Source of the DNA: Collinsella aerofaciens
GTDB lineage: Bacteria > Actinomycetota > Coriobacteriia > Coriobacteriales > Coriobacteriaceae
Length of the DNA: 64,000 bases
NCBI GenBank assembly: GCA_008680965.1
Contig: NAKE01000001.1
Location: 992,001-1,056,000, forward strand
Reading direction: 5' to 3'
This document shows positions 6,349-15,403 of this stretch, piece by piece (positions within the stretch are counted from its first letter, which is position 1; every line of letters starts with the position of its first letter). Below the pieces are notes generated by a model that searched no databases, was not told the DNA's origin, and was given only the letters and a program-made list of their open reading frames with translations. Made by a program: the position numbers and the translations under genes.

Positions 6349-8484
6349 ATGGGGCGCAATAACAAACATAAGCGTAGCGCACGCAATAAACGCGGGCCGG
6401 TGCGCAGCGAGCGTCGCCCGAGCATGACTGGCCGCGTTCAGCTCCATGAGCACAGCGCTTATGTCGTGACCGACAACGGCGATTACAAGGTCATGGGTCG
6501 CGGTAAGCGTGAGATTATGGACGGCGATACCGTGGCCGTAAGCATCAAGGCGGGACCGCGCGGGGATCGTCGCGCCGTGATCGAGGGCGTCATCGAGCGT
6601 GCCGCCATCAGCGTGGTGGGTACGTATCAGACGGCCGGCCCGCTTGGTGTGATCGAACCGCTCGATTCGCGTCTCAAAGCCGATTTCTTTATTTTGCCTG
6701 AGGACAATTCGGCGGAGCGCCTGGGCGTGCGCCCTGGCGATGTCGTCGTCGCGCGTATTCTGACCTACCCGACGCGCTTGGAGTCGGGCACGGTGACGAT
6801 CGATCGCCGCATTGGCGGCGACGATGCGCCCGATCTGGGCGTCCAATATGTTATGGCGCGCTATGGCTATACCGACGGCTATCCCGAGGCGGCTCTGGCA
6901 GAGGCAGAGGCGCTTTCGCTCGATGTGACTGCAGCGCTTAAAGACCCGCTTCGCCGTGACCTGCGCGATCGCTTTGTCATCACCATCGACCCGGTTGATG
7001 CGCGCGACTTTGACGATGCCATCTCGCTCGAGCGCACGCTCGAGGGCGGCTATAAGCTGGGCGTGCATATCGCTGACGTTTCGCACTATGTTGCCTGGGA
7101 CGGACATATCGACCTGGAGGCCCGCCATCGCACGACGTCGGTCTACCTTGCCGACCGTGTGCTTCCCATGCTGCCCGAGCGCCTGTCTAATGACCTGTGC
7201 TCGCTTCGTCCCGATGAGGATCGCCTGGCGTTTACCGTCGACATCGAGCTCGACGTGCAGGGCCGTGTGCGTCATTATGATCCCTATCCCAGTGTGATTC
7301 GCTCGCGTGTGCGTATGGACTATGACGGTGCCGAGGCGCTGCTGGTGCGTGCCGGCGCAGTTGAGTATTCCGTGTTGGAGGGCGCTGCGGAGGATGTCGC
7401 TGTGGCCGAAGCCTCGCGCGAAAAAGCGCTTGAGCGCGGGCTTGCGTGCGAGGACACTGCTCACAGCTGTAACGTTGACCTGGCCGATTTCCTGGTCGCC
7501 GCAAACGAACTCGCGGAGCTTCGGCGTCGCATACGTCGCGCACGCGGTTCGGTCGACTTTGATACGGCCGAGATTCGCGCGCTGCTGGATGAGGACGGCG
7601 TGCCTGTGCAGATTGTGGCACGCGAGCGTTCCTGCGCAACCTCGCTTATCGAGGAGGCAATGCTGCTGGCTAACGAGTGCGTGGCCGAGTGGCTGGCCGA
7701 CCGCGATATCGAGGCGTGCTATCGTGTGCATGATGACCCCAGCCCCGACAGCCTACACGGTGCTGCTGTGGCGCTGACGCAGCTCGGCATCATCGATGAT
7801 CGCCGTGCGGCGGGCATTGCCCTGGGAAGTCCCGACGAGTTGCAGGCGACGGTTGACGCCGCTGCCGGTACGGCTAACGCGCCGCTCGTCAACACCCTTC
7901 TTCTGCGCAGCATGCAGCGAGCGTTGTACAAGCCGCGCAACGAGGGTCACTTTGCGCTCGCCGCGCCGTGCTACTGCCACTTTACGAGCCCCATTCGCCG
8001 TTACCCCGATCTGGTGGTGCATCGCGTGCTCAAGCTGCAGCTGGCATACGAGCAGCTGGGTGGAAAAGACGCCTTGGTGCGTACGCCGAGGCTGATCGGA
8101 AAAGGCAGAGAGTCGCTTCCGCGCATCCTGCCGCAAATCTGCCGCGCGTGCAGCGATGCCGAGCGTGCGGCCGACGCTGCCAGCCATGCGACGCAAAAAA
8201 TCAAGATTGCGCAGTACTACGAGGATCGCCTGGGCGAGCGCTATGCCGGAACGGTCTCATGGGTCAGCAGCATGGGGCTATTTGTGCGCCTTGATCTAAC
8301 GCAGGTCGAGGGACTGGTTTCCATTAAGAGTTTGGGTAACGAGTGGTTTGAGTTTGACGAGGACGCGCTCACGTTGACGGGTGCCGACACGAGGCGTCGT
8401 TTTGAGTTGGGGCAGCGCGTGATTATCGAGGTCTCGCGCGTCAACACTACTCGCGGACATTTGGACTTTAAGCTCATTCATTAA
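6349..8484 (+). CDS. rnr: Ribonuclease R (RNB exoribonuclease)
   Basis: RNase R degrades structured RNA 3' to 5' and cooperates with trans-translation. The 711-residue protein has a basic N-terminus (KHKRSARNKRG), a cold-shock-like OB region, and an RNB catalytic domain with the acidic cluster DPVDARDFDD (about residues 214-223), where the Mg-binding Asp residues lie. A C-terminal S1 domain spans about 630-705 (YAGTVSWVSSMGLFVRL). Length is typical. The ATG follows AAGGAGG at 6339-6345, an excellent site. smpB, its usual functional partner, is 8 kb downstream. Confidence 0.95.
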   Translation: MGRNNKHKRSARNKRGPVRSERRPSMTGRVQLHEHSAYVVTDNGDYKVMGRGKREIMDGDTVAVSIKAGPRGDRRAVIEGVIERAAISVVGTYQTAGPLGVIEPLDSRLKADFFILPEDNSAERLGVRPGDVVVARILTYPTRLESGTVTIDRRIGGDDAPDLGVQYVMARYGYTDGYPEAALAEAEALSLDVTAALKDPLRRDLRDRFVITIDPVDARDFDDAISLERTLEGGYKLGVHIADVSHYVAWDGHIDLEARHRTTSVYLADRVLPMLPERLSNDLCSLRPDEDRLAFTVDIELDVQGRVRHYDPYPSVIRSRVRMDYDGAEALLVRAGAVEYSVLEGAAEDVAVAEASREKALERGLACEDTAHSCNVDLADFLVAANELAELRRRIRRARGSVDFDTAEIRALLDEDGVPVQIVARERSCATSLIEEAMLLANECVAEWLADRDIEACYRVHDDPSPDSLHGAAVALTQLGIIDDRRAAGIALGSPDELQATVDAAAGTANAPLVNTLLLRSMQRALYKPRNEGHFALAAPCYCHFTSPIRRYPDLVVHRVLKLQLAYEQLGGKDALVRTPRLIGKGRESLPRILPQICRACSDAERAADAASHATQKIKIAQYYEDRLGERYAGTVSWVSSMGLFVRLDLTQVEGLVSIKSLGNEWFEFDEDALTLTGADTRRRFELGQRVIIEVSRVNTTRGHLDFKLIH

Positions 8485-8513
8485 CCGGCACGGAGTGAGT
8501 ATCGGCAGAGCGT

Positions 8514-8545
8514 AGAGGGCGGTCTTTCGGGGCCGCCCTCTTTGC
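8514..8545 (+). terminator. Rho-independent terminator after rnr
   Basis: AGAGGGCGG / CCGCCCTCT stem with a 10-base loop, followed by TTG and pyrimidines, 30 bases after the rnr stop. Confidence 0.8.
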
Positions 8546-8662
8546 GTGTCTCTTGATTACCCTGCCATGAGCTCGGCCGCTTCTTCATATGCTTTTGGGA
8601 GATAGGACCTACCAAAACAAACCTGTCCCTATTTGGCAGGTTTACGAGAGAGCGGGGATGTT

Positions 8663-9268
8663 GTGGCAACGGTATATGGGTATGCGCGAGTGAGCTCGCG
8701 CGATCAAAATTTGAATCGCCAGTTGGATGCGCTGAGCGCCTATGGCGTGGAGCCGGCGAATGTCTTTGCCGACCGTGCGAGCGGTAAGGACTTTGATCGC
8801 CCACAGTATCGGGAATTGCTTCATGCCTTGGCTTCCGGCGACGTGTTGGTGGTGCTTTCCATCGATCGGCTGGGCCGAAACTACAGCGAGATACTCGAGG
8901 AATGGCGTCGTATAACCAAGAAGCTTGGTGCGGCCATCGTTGTGCTGGACATGCCGTTGCTCGATACGCGTGCGAGAGATTGCGGCGGATCGGATGTGAC
9001 CAGCACGCTGATCGCCGATATCGTTTTACAGCTGTTGAGCTATGTGGCGCAGGTGGAACGAGAGAACATCCACCGTCGTCAGGCGGAGGGAATTGCGGCG
9101 GCGCGGGCGCGCGGCGTGCGTTTTGGTCGACCCCGCAAGCCGTGCCCTCCGCAATTTGAACGAGTGCGCGATATCTATGAGGCGGGCAATATTACCCGGA
9201 GTCAGGCGGCAAAGCGCCTAGGTGTGTGCGTGGGGACCTTCGATCGCTGGATGCGCGAGACGGAGTAG
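8663..9268 (+). CDS. Serine recombinase, resolvase/invertase family
   Basis: A 201-residue small serine recombinase. The catalytic N-terminal domain starts ATVYGYARVSSRDQNLNRQ, with the nucleophilic serine in ARVSS (residues 11-12), and contains the conserved IDRLGRNYSEI block. The C-terminal ~45 residues form a helix-turn-helix (ITRSQAAKRLGVCVGTFDRW). Such proteins resolve cointegrates or invert short DNA segments. The GTG at 8663 is chosen because GCGGGGA precedes it and the family starts near this point; a TTG ten codons upstream is possible. No transposase or obvious invertible segment adjoins it. It may be a remnant of a mobile element or a dedicated invertase acting elsewhere. Confidence 0.88.
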   Translation: MATVYGYARVSSRDQNLNRQLDALSAYGVEPANVFADRASGKDFDRPQYRELLHALASGDVLVVLSIDRLGRNYSEILEEWRRITKKLGAAIVVLDMPLLDTRARDCGGSDVTSTLIADIVLQLLSYVAQVERENIHRRQAEGIAAARARGVRFGRPRKPCPPQFERVRDIYEAGNITRSQAAKRLGVCVGTFDRWMRETE

Positions 9269-9667
9269 GGGAGCCGGGGATGCGGACTCAGCGACCACCG
9301 CCGCCCATCCCGACCCGCTTGCCCCCGTTCGCATATGGATGGGCACCAACATCCGTCGTGTCGCCCATACCGTAGAGTTCTTCTTTGTTGGGCTGTTTGC
9401 CTCGTCGGCGGCGGTGTGCTTGGATAAGCGCATAACCTGTCTCATTGGTGCCCATGCGAGACGCTGTTAACAACCCTGTTACGAACAATGCGACCTCGAT
9501 GAATCATTTTGTGTCGCGCGTATTTCCGAGCGGTCGGATTTGAGGGGCGAGCGGTAGAACGCCCGCCCTTTGTGCGCCATGATGCGGCACAATGTACCGT
9601 AAAAGCTGTTTATATCCGGTACGAATCGTTCGTTGGTCTTTAATTCTTCTCAACGGAGGTGCTTGAG
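9269..9667. other. Intergenic region between the recombinase and murR
   Basis: This ~400-bp stretch has no supported gene. A 9-bp imperfect hairpin GGGCGAGCG / CGCCCGCCC at about 9545-9569 followed by TTT could be a weak terminator. A 55-codon open frame on the minus strand (within 9288-9455) has no ribosome site. The last 20 bases hold the murR ribosome site GGAGG (9655-9659). Confidence 0.5.
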
Positions 9668-10519
9668 ATGACAAACGGATTGCTTTTAAGGCTTCGCGAG
9701 CGTGAGCTCAGCGCGAGTCCGGCGGAACGCAATGTCATCGCATACGTGAGTGCTCATCCGCATGAGGCGGTCGGGCTGTCCGTCCGCGGTCTTGCCGATG
9801 CCACGTTCTCCTCGCCCTCGAGCATTTTGCGTTTTTGCAAGCGCTTGGGTTTTGCGGGCTACAAGGAGTTCCAGCGCGAACTGATTGCCGAACTGGCGCT
9901 CTTGGGTGACAGAAAGGACGTTGCCCTCGAGGACATCTCCATGGACGACAGCGTCGAACGTATCGTGGGGAAGGTGATGAAAAGCAACGTGCGCACAATC
10001 GAGGCGACGGCGCGAACGCTCGATTACACCGTCTTGGAGCGATGCGCGGCCCATCTTAAGCGGGCACGCGCGGTCAATCTGTTCGGTATCGGTGCCTCTC
10101 GTTTGGTCGCGCACGATCTGGCGCAAAAGCTCATGCGTGTTGACAAAGAGTGCCATCTGTACGACGACTGGCATGATCAGCTCCTGTGTGCCAAGAACAT
10201 GCATGAGGGCGATATGGCAATCGCCTTTAGCTACTCGGGCTTAACGCAAGAAGTGCTGGACTGCACCGTCGAGGCTCAACGTCATAACTGTCCCGTTGTG
10301 GCCGTGACCAAAGTAGACGGATCGTCCAAGCTTGCCACCATGGCCGATGCCGTGCTCGGCGTTGCTGCAAGCGAGCCCTTGGTCCGCAGCGGTGCCATGG
10401 CCTCGCGTATGGCCCAGCTTATGGTTGTCGATGCCCTCTACGCTGCTTACGTTGCGAGCGATTACGAACGGGCGACGCATGTCATCAAGCAAAACTACAT
10501 CGAGAAACAGGAAAGATGA
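9668..10519 (+). CDS. murR: RpiR/MurR-family transcriptional regulator
   Basis: A 283-residue regulator with an N-terminal HTH_6 domain (about 1-75, including SVRGLADATFSSPSSILRFC) and a C-terminal SIS sugar-phosphate-binding domain (about 120-250, NLFGIGASRLVAHDL). In this family the SIS domain senses a sugar phosphate; next to murQ and murP the ligand is probably MurNAc 6-phosphate. The ATG at 9668 is preferred over the upstream TTG because GGAGG lies nine bases before it. The stop is 10 bases before murQ's ATG, so it is in one operon with murQ, murP and perhaps mupG. Confidence 0.88.
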   Translation: MTNGLLLRLRERELSASPAERNVIAYVSAHPHEAVGLSVRGLADATFSSPSSILRFCKRLGFAGYKEFQRELIAELALLGDRKDVALEDISMDDSVERIVGKVMKSNVRTIEATARTLDYTVLERCAAHLKRARAVNLFGIGASRLVAHDLAQKLMRVDKECHLYDDWHDQLLCAKNMHEGDMAIAFSYSGLTQEVLDCTVEAQRHNCPVVAVTKVDGSSKLATMADAVLGVAASEPLVRSGAMASRMAQLMVVDALYAAYVASDYERATHVIKQNYIEKQER

Positions 10520-10529
10520 GGTGAACAAA

Positions 10530-11453
10530 ATGCTCGATTTAACAAAATTCACGACAGAACAGCGAAATCAAAAGTCAATGGACCTCGACACGATGACATC
10601 GCTGCAAATCGTCACGACGATGAACGATGAGGATCTTCGCGCCGTCCAATCGGTCACGAAAGTGTTGCCCCAGGTTGCCATGGCAATCGACTGGGCTGCC
10701 GAGGCGCTCGAGCGCGGCGGACGCGTCTTTTATATGGGCGCGGGCACGAGCGGTCGTTTGGGCGTGCTCGACGCGTCGGAGTGCCCACCCACGTTTGGCG
10801 TATCGCCCGATCTGATTGTCGGACTCATTGCCGGAGGCGAGAGGGCGTTTATCAAGGCTGTCGAAGGTGCCGAGGATAGCGAGGAACTTGGCGCGAGTGA
10901 CCTGCGGGAACATGGGCTCTCCTCCAAGGATCTCGTCGTTGGTTTGGCGGCGAGCGGTCGTACCCCCTATGTGGTGGGCGGCCTCGCGTACGCCAAGGCA
11001 ACCGGGTGCAGGACCATTGCTATCGCCTGCAACCAGGGGTCGAGGATCGGGGAGGACGCAGATCTTGCCATAGAGCCCGTGCCCGGCCCCGAGGTGCTTA
11101 CCGGCTCAACGAGGCTCAAGGCGGGAACGGTCCAAAAGCTCATTCTCAATATGATTTCGACCGGTGCCATGGTCAAGATTGGCAAGGTGTACCAAAACTT
11201 GATGGTCGATGTGCAGCAGACGAACGAGAAGCTGGTGGTGCGCGGCCAAAACATCGTGATGGAAGCGACCGGCTGCACACGCGAGCGCGCTGTTCGGGCA
11301 CTTGCAGATGCCGGCGGCCACGTTAAAACCGCTATTGTCTCGGTGCTGCTGGGCTGCGATGCCGAGCAGGCTGCGGTGGCTCTTGAGCGGGCGCGCGGCC
11401 ATGTCCGTGCTGCGGTGAGTGGCCATGAGAAGAGCAATGCCGATGCCCAATAG
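10530..11453 (+). CDS. murQ: N-acetylmuramic acid 6-phosphate etherase
   Basis: MurQ cleaves the D-lactyl ether of MurNAc 6-phosphate to give GlcNAc 6-phosphate and lactate, a step in cell-wall recycling. The 307-residue protein has a SIS fold with the typical GAGTSGRLGVLDASECPPTF block and a C-terminal helical region (ANEKLVVRGQNIV-like, then an alpha-bundle). The ATG start at 10530 has GAGGTG at the end of murR as ribosome site; a GTG at 10521 is an alternative. Family length is about 300, as here. Its neighbours provide regulation (murR), uptake (murP) and the 6-phospho-muramidase (mupG). Confidence 0.93.
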   Translation: MLDLTKFTTEQRNQKSMDLDTMTSLQIVTTMNDEDLRAVQSVTKVLPQVAMAIDWAAEALERGGRVFYMGAGTSGRLGVLDASECPPTFGVSPDLIVGLIAGGERAFIKAVEGAEDSEELGASDLREHGLSSKDLVVGLAASGRTPYVVGGLAYAKATGCRTIAIACNQGSRIGEDADLAIEPVPGPEVLTGSTRLKAGTVQKLILNMISTGAMVKIGKVYQNLMVDVQQTNEKLVVRGQNIVMEATGCTRERAVRALADAGGHVKTAIVSVLLGCDAEQAAVALERARGHVRAAVSGHEKSNADAQ

Positions 11454-11510
11454 GTGCACGGCGTGAGCAGATATGACATCAAGAAGAGATACCCAATACA
11501 AGGAGGAGTT

Positions 11511-12941
11511 ATGACGAACAAAGAGCTGGCTCAAAAGCTGCTGGACCTTTTGGGCGGTAAAGACAACGTGCTGGCAAACGCGGCGTGCATGACGCGCCTG
11601 CGCGTGACCGTCAAAGATACGGGCAACGTCGACACGGAGGGTATTAAGGCACTCGATGGCGTAATGGGCCTGGTCGAGGACGACACGATGCAGATCGTGC
11701 TGGGTCCGGGCAAGGTGAATAAGGTGCTCGAGGAATTCTCCAAGCTCACCGGCCTTGCGAAAGGCGTTGCCGACGAGAGCGTGGTTGACGCTGCGGCCAC
11801 AAACAAGGCCGCGCAGAAGGCCAAGTACGAGTCCAAGCCGGTTCAGGCCTTCCTCAAGAAGATTTCCAATGTCTTTGTTGCCCTGCTTCCCGGCATTATT
11901 GCGGCTGGCCTTATCAACGGTATCTGCAACGTCATTAATGTCTCGACGGCCGGTGCGCTTGCAGGTGAGTGGTGGTATCAGGGCATTCGCTCCATGGGCT
12001 GGGCCCTCTTTGCCTATCTGCCCATTTTGGTGGGCTATAACGCGGCGCGCGAGTTTGGTGGCTCCGCTGCGTTGGGCGGTATTGCCGGCATGATGTGCAT
12101 CGCTAACAGTGCTATGCCTCTGCTCGCGCCTGGCGCCGCCGATCCCAGCACCGCTATTCTGCTGCCGCTCACCAATACACAGTACAATCCCGCCGCGGGC
12201 GGCATGATCGCAGCTCTCATCGCTGGCGCATTTTTCGCCTGGATGGAGCGTCAGATTCGCAAGGTCATGCCCAACGCGCTCGATACGTTCCTGTCCCCGC
12301 TGCTGGTGCTCATCATCGGCGCCTTTGCTTTGATGCTTGTCATCCAGCCGGTTGGCGCTTGGCTGACGACCGCGATCTTTAGCGTCCTCACCTTTATCTT
12401 TGAGAAGCTGGGCGTTCTGGGCGGCTATATCCTGTCGGCAGGCTTCTTGCCGCTGGTGTCCGTTGGCCTGCATCAGGCACTTACGCCGATCCACGCTATG
12501 CTCAACGATCCCGACGGCGCTACCAAGGGCATCAACTACCTGCTGCCCATCCTTATGATGGCTGGCGGCGGCCAGGTCGGTGCCGGTCTGGCGCTGTACT
12601 TTAAGACCAAGAACGCCAAGCTTAAGAAGTATGTCGCAGAGTCCATTCCCGTTGGCATCCTGGGCGTTGGCGAGCCTCTGATGTATGCCGTTACGCTGCC
12701 GCTTGTCCGCCCGTTTGTGACGGCCTGCCTGGGTGCCGGATTTGGCGGTGCGCTCGCGGCACTGCTTCACATCGGCACGGTTTCTCAGGGCGTTTCCGGT
12801 CTGTTTGGCCTGCTGATTGTCGTTCCCGGCCAGCAGCTCGGCTACGTTGCCGCTATGCTGCTTGCCTATGCCGCCGGCTTTGTCCTGACGTGGTTCTTCG
12901 GCGTCGACGAGCAGAAGATCAACGAGTTCTTTGGCGAGTAG
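11511..12941 (+). CDS. murP: PTS EIIBC transporter, MurNAc type
   Basis: A 476-residue PTS permease: an N-terminal EIIB domain (about 1-85) with the phosphorylated cysteine in NAACMTRLR, then a ~380-residue EIIC membrane domain. No EIIA domain is present, so a general EIIA must supply phosphate; the Glc-type EIIA at 37813 is a candidate. The architecture and the murR-murQ-mupG neighbours support MurNAc or a MurNAc-containing disaccharide as substrate. The ATG has AAGGAGGAG just before it. A sucrose/beta-glucoside PTS would look similar; context decides. Confidence 0.87.
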   Translation: MTNKELAQKLLDLLGGKDNVLANAACMTRLRVTVKDTGNVDTEGIKALDGVMGLVEDDTMQIVLGPGKVNKVLEEFSKLTGLAKGVADESVVDAAATNKAAQKAKYESKPVQAFLKKISNVFVALLPGIIAAGLINGICNVINVSTAGALAGEWWYQGIRSMGWALFAYLPILVGYNAAREFGGSAALGGIAGMMCIANSAMPLLAPGAADPSTAILLPLTNTQYNPAAGGMIAALIAGAFFAWMERQIRKVMPNALDTFLSPLLVLIIGAFALMLVIQPVGAWLTTAIFSVLTFIFEKLGVLGGYILSAGFLPLVSVGLHQALTPIHAMLNDPDGATKGINYLLPILMMAGGGQVGAGLALYFKTKNAKLKKYVAESIPVGILGVGEPLMYAVTLPLVRPFVTACLGAGFGGALAALLHIGTVSQGVSGLFGLLIVVPGQQLGYVAAMLLAYAAGFVLTWFFGVDEQKINEFFGE

Positions 12942-13008
12942 CCTGATGCTGCGCGCTATGTCATTCGAGCGTCATGACGTGCCGCAGATCTCTTGATGCT
13001 ATGGTTGT

Positions 13009-13042
13009 GCCGGCGGGGCTAACTGCTCCGCCGGCCTTTTTT
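13009..13042 (+). terminator. Rho-independent terminator between murP and mupG
   Basis: GCCGGCGG / CCGCCGGC stem with an 11-base loop and six Ts. It ends only 17 bases before mupG's start, so mupG expression may depend on readthrough or a weak local promoter. Confidence 0.82.
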
Positions 13043-13058
13043 AAAGGAGAATCGAAGC

Positions 13059-14111
13059 GTGAGAACGGGTATTTCTGTCTATCTTTCCAGTCCCCTGCAG
13101 GATATCGAGCGGACGATTGAACATGGCGCCGCGGCGGGTGCGCGCTATGCGTTTACCTCGCTGCATATTCCCGAGGATGGGGGAGCGGCATATGCCGATA
13201 AGGTTCGCCAGGTGCTGTCGCTGCTTTCCGCTCGCGGTATTGCGCTCATTGCCGATGTGGGGCCGCGCACGTGCGATTTGCTGGGTCTTGAACGCATGGA
13301 GGATTTGCGCGATCTGGGACTGGAATACCTGCGCCTGGATTACGGCTTTAGTGCCCAGCGGGTCGCGGAGCTGTCCGGTGTATTTCGCATTGTGGTCAAT
13401 GCATCGACGGTGAGTCCTGATGAAATCGCATCGTGGCGAGAAGCCGGCGCCGACGTGACTCGTTTCGCCGCCTGCCACAATTTTTACCCCAAGCCTTATA
13501 CCGGTTTAGCTCTTGAAGATGTTGCTCGGACGAATCTTCGTCTTGCGGCGCTCGGCTTTGAAATCATGGCTTTTGTGCCGGGCGATGCCAACGTTCGCGG
13601 TCCGGTATTCGAGGGATTGCCGACGGTTGAGGTGCAACGCGGTCGCGCGTCAAAGGTTGCCCTCAACATGCTTGAGCTCGCACATGGCGCCGATTGCGAC
13701 ATTGTTTTGGTCGGCGACCCCGATCTTTCCGATGCAGGTTGGGCGCAGTTTGCCCAAGTTTCCGCCGGATGCGTGGATCTGCAATGCGAGCTTGAGCCCG
13801 GTTATGCCTATGTGCGCGGGCAGATTCATCACGACCGGCCCGACTCGAGCGTCCTCATCTTTAGATCTCAGGAGTCACGCACGACGCTTAAGCCTGATTC
13901 CGTGCCGACGGATGCCGGAGCCGGCCTGCCGCGAAAGACGGGGTCGATTGCTGTGAGCAATAGCGGCTATGGGCGCTACGAAGGCGAGCTTGAGATTGCG
14001 CGGGTCGATCTTCCCGGTGACGAGCGCATGAACGTTGCGGGCCATATCACGCCCGAGGCAATGGAACTGCTGCCGTTCGTCAAACGCGGATTCGGGGTAC
14101 GGTTCGTTTAG
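13059..14111 (+). CDS. mupG: 6-phospho-N-acetylmuramidase (DUF871/MupG family)
   Basis: A 350-residue MupG-type protein. It has a TIM-barrel part (about 1-235, ISVYLSSP, YLRLDYGFS, ACHNFYPKPYTGL) and a C-terminal cyclophilin-like part (about 250-350). MupG of Staphylococcus aureus hydrolyses MurNAc 6-phosphate-GlcNAc made by PTS uptake of the peptidoglycan disaccharide. Beside murR-murQ-murP this completes a disaccharide route: uptake, cleavage, then etherase. The GTG start is preceded by AAAGGAG (13043-13049). The family is long annotated only as DUF871, so the call rests on motif and context. Confidence 0.87.
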   Translation: MRTGISVYLSSPLQDIERTIEHGAAAGARYAFTSLHIPEDGGAAYADKVRQVLSLLSARGIALIADVGPRTCDLLGLERMEDLRDLGLEYLRLDYGFSAQRVAELSGVFRIVVNASTVSPDEIASWREAGADVTRFAACHNFYPKPYTGLALEDVARTNLRLAALGFEIMAFVPGDANVRGPVFEGLPTVEVQRGRASKVALNMLELAHGADCDIVLVGDPDLSDAGWAQFAQVSAGCVDLQCELEPGYAYVRGQIHHDRPDSSVLIFRSQESRTTLKPDSVPTDAGAGLPRKTGSIAVSNSGYGRYEGELEIARVDLPGDERMNVAGHITPEAMELLPFVKRGFGVRFV

Positions 14112-14203
14112 CGTGTGACCCGTGGGCTACAATTGGCCCATCATACGAAGGCGCCTCGTGTGGCGTGTGCCTGCGTTGGCCGATCTGTATTCGGAGGATT
14201 CCC

Positions 14204-14563
14204 ATGACCGTACTGTTTGTTGAATATCCCAAGTGCTCGACCTGTAAGAAGGCCAAGGCATGGCTGGACGAACATGGGGTAGAGTATATCGACCGCGATA
14301 TCGTTTTGGACAATCCCACGGCTGATGAGCTTGCGACCTGGATTGCTCGTTCGGGGCTGCCGGTGCGGCGCTTCTTTAATTCGTCGGGCATGAAATATCG
14401 AGAGCTGGGCCTGAAGGCGCGTCTGGATGCGGGCATGACGGATCGGGAGTGCTACGAGCTGCTGGCGACCGACGGCATGCTGGTCAAGCGTCCGCTGCTG
14501 GTGGGCGACGACTTTGCGATTCCCGGCTTTAGGGAATCGGCTTGGGCCGAGGCGTTGCTGTAG
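14204..14563 (+). CDS. ArsC/Spx-family reductase-like protein
   Basis: A 119-residue thioredoxin-fold protein starting MTVLFVEYPKCSTCKKAKAW. The CSTC motif near residues 11-14 and the RDI and LPVRRFFNSSG blocks place it in the ArsC/Spx/YffB superfamily. Members include arsenate reductases and redox-sensing transcription partners. No ars genes adjoin it, so arsenate reduction is unproven; a general thiol role is as likely. The ATG at 14204 has GGAGG seven bases before it. Confidence 0.8.
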   Translation: MTVLFVEYPKCSTCKKAKAWLDEHGVEYIDRDIVLDNPTADELATWIARSGLPVRRFFNSSGMKYRELGLKARLDAGMTDRECYELLATDGMLVKRPLLVGDDFAIPGFRESAWAEALL

Positions 14564-14635
14564 CGGCTGCGGAAAGTGCGACCCGTTTTGAGTGCTCAGG
14601 GTGGGACGTGTTTTCCATCGGCGGGCTCGCTCGGC

Positions 14636-15046
14636 TCAATCCTCGAGCTGTGCCCATTCGTGCGGATTGTAGACCTTTACGTGCTTGTTGGGCTTGCCGC
14701 TCCAGTACTCCTCGTCCATAAAGGGCAGATATGCCTGAACGCCGGGGCAGATAAAGGGAATCCGCTGCTGTTGCAGTCGCTCGCGCTGGCGCTGCTCCAG
14801 GCGCGCCTCGGATATGACGGTCGGCATGCCGGACAGCTCGACGAGGCTTGCCTGGATTCGCTTAAGGTCGGGGAGTCCCGCGTGCCATGACATCCGCATG
14901 ATCAAAAAGGATGCACGGCGGTAGTTTGCCTGCATCACCGTGATGGCGGGGCGCAGTGTGGGATGGATTTTGTCCCGTTCGGGCCAAAGGTCAGCAGTGA
15001 TCTCGAGGCCCAGGGTCTCCCATAGGTAATCAAGCTCTTCGTCCAT
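14636..15046 (-). CDS. Conserved hypothetical protein with PFICPGVQAYLPF motif
   Basis: A 136-residue soluble protein. The middle is rich in Arg and Gln (SEARLEQRQRERLQQQ), then comes IPFICPGVQAYLPFMDEEYW. I recall a similar FIVPGxQxYLP segment in proteins labelled MarR-like regulators of other Gram-positives, but the N-terminal DNA-binding part expected there is not evident, so I give no function. The start at 15046 has GAGG upstream. It is convergent with the ArsC-like gene. Confidence 0.6.
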   Translation of the reverse strand: MDEELDYLWETLGLEITADLWPERDKIHPTLRPAITVMQANYRRASFLIMRMSWHAGLPDLKRIQASLVELSGMPTVISEARLEQRQRERLQQQRIPFICPGVQAYLPFMDEEYWSGKPNKHVKVYNPHEWAQLED

Positions 15047-15239
15047 GGCGCCTCGATATCTACGTGATCATTGATACTTCGATTGTGTTGCCTGGTGCTA
15101 TCGTTTTCACGGTAGAATCTGCCAACGGTTGACGGCTACCGCTCGCGGCGTTTTGCCCTTCGTGTGCAGCGGTCGACTTCACAGGTCCTTCACGTGTTGG
15201 CAGTATTTGACTGAATTTCAAAAAAGTCAAAATTGGGGC

Positions 15240-15268
15240 TTGCGTCATGGCCGGACTTCCCGTATATT
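15240..15268 (+). promoter_or_regulatory. Sigma-A promoter for the tRNA pair
   Basis: TTGCGT (15240-15245), 17-bp spacer, TATATT (15263-15268). It lies 45 bases before the tRNA-Gln gene. Confidence 0.7.
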
Positions 15269-15312
15269 TCTTTCTTGCGCAAAGGCACAGCCGAGCGCAG
15301 CGATGCAGTCAT

Positions 15313-15386
15313 TGGGATGTCGTCTAATGGCAGGACAGCGGATTCTGGTTCCGTCAATGGGGGTTCGACTCCCTCCATCCCAGCCA
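15313..15386 (+). tRNA. tRNA-Gln (anticodon CTG), CCA encoded
   Basis: The acceptor stem TGGGATG / CATCCCA, D arm GTCTAATGGCAGGAC, anticodon stem GCGGA / TCCGT with loop TTCTGGT (anticodon CTG), and T arm GGGGG-TTCGACT-CCCTC fold as a cloverleaf. The discriminator is G, followed by encoded CCA. Confidence 0.93.
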
Positions 15387-15403
15387 TTGCATTTGCTACA
15401 TAT

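Noticed and set aside
9288..9488. Small minus-strand protein (ending GKRVGMGGGGR) in the gap before murR
   Set aside because: It has no ribosome site and no recognised family; the gap is short and the frame could be chance at this GC content.
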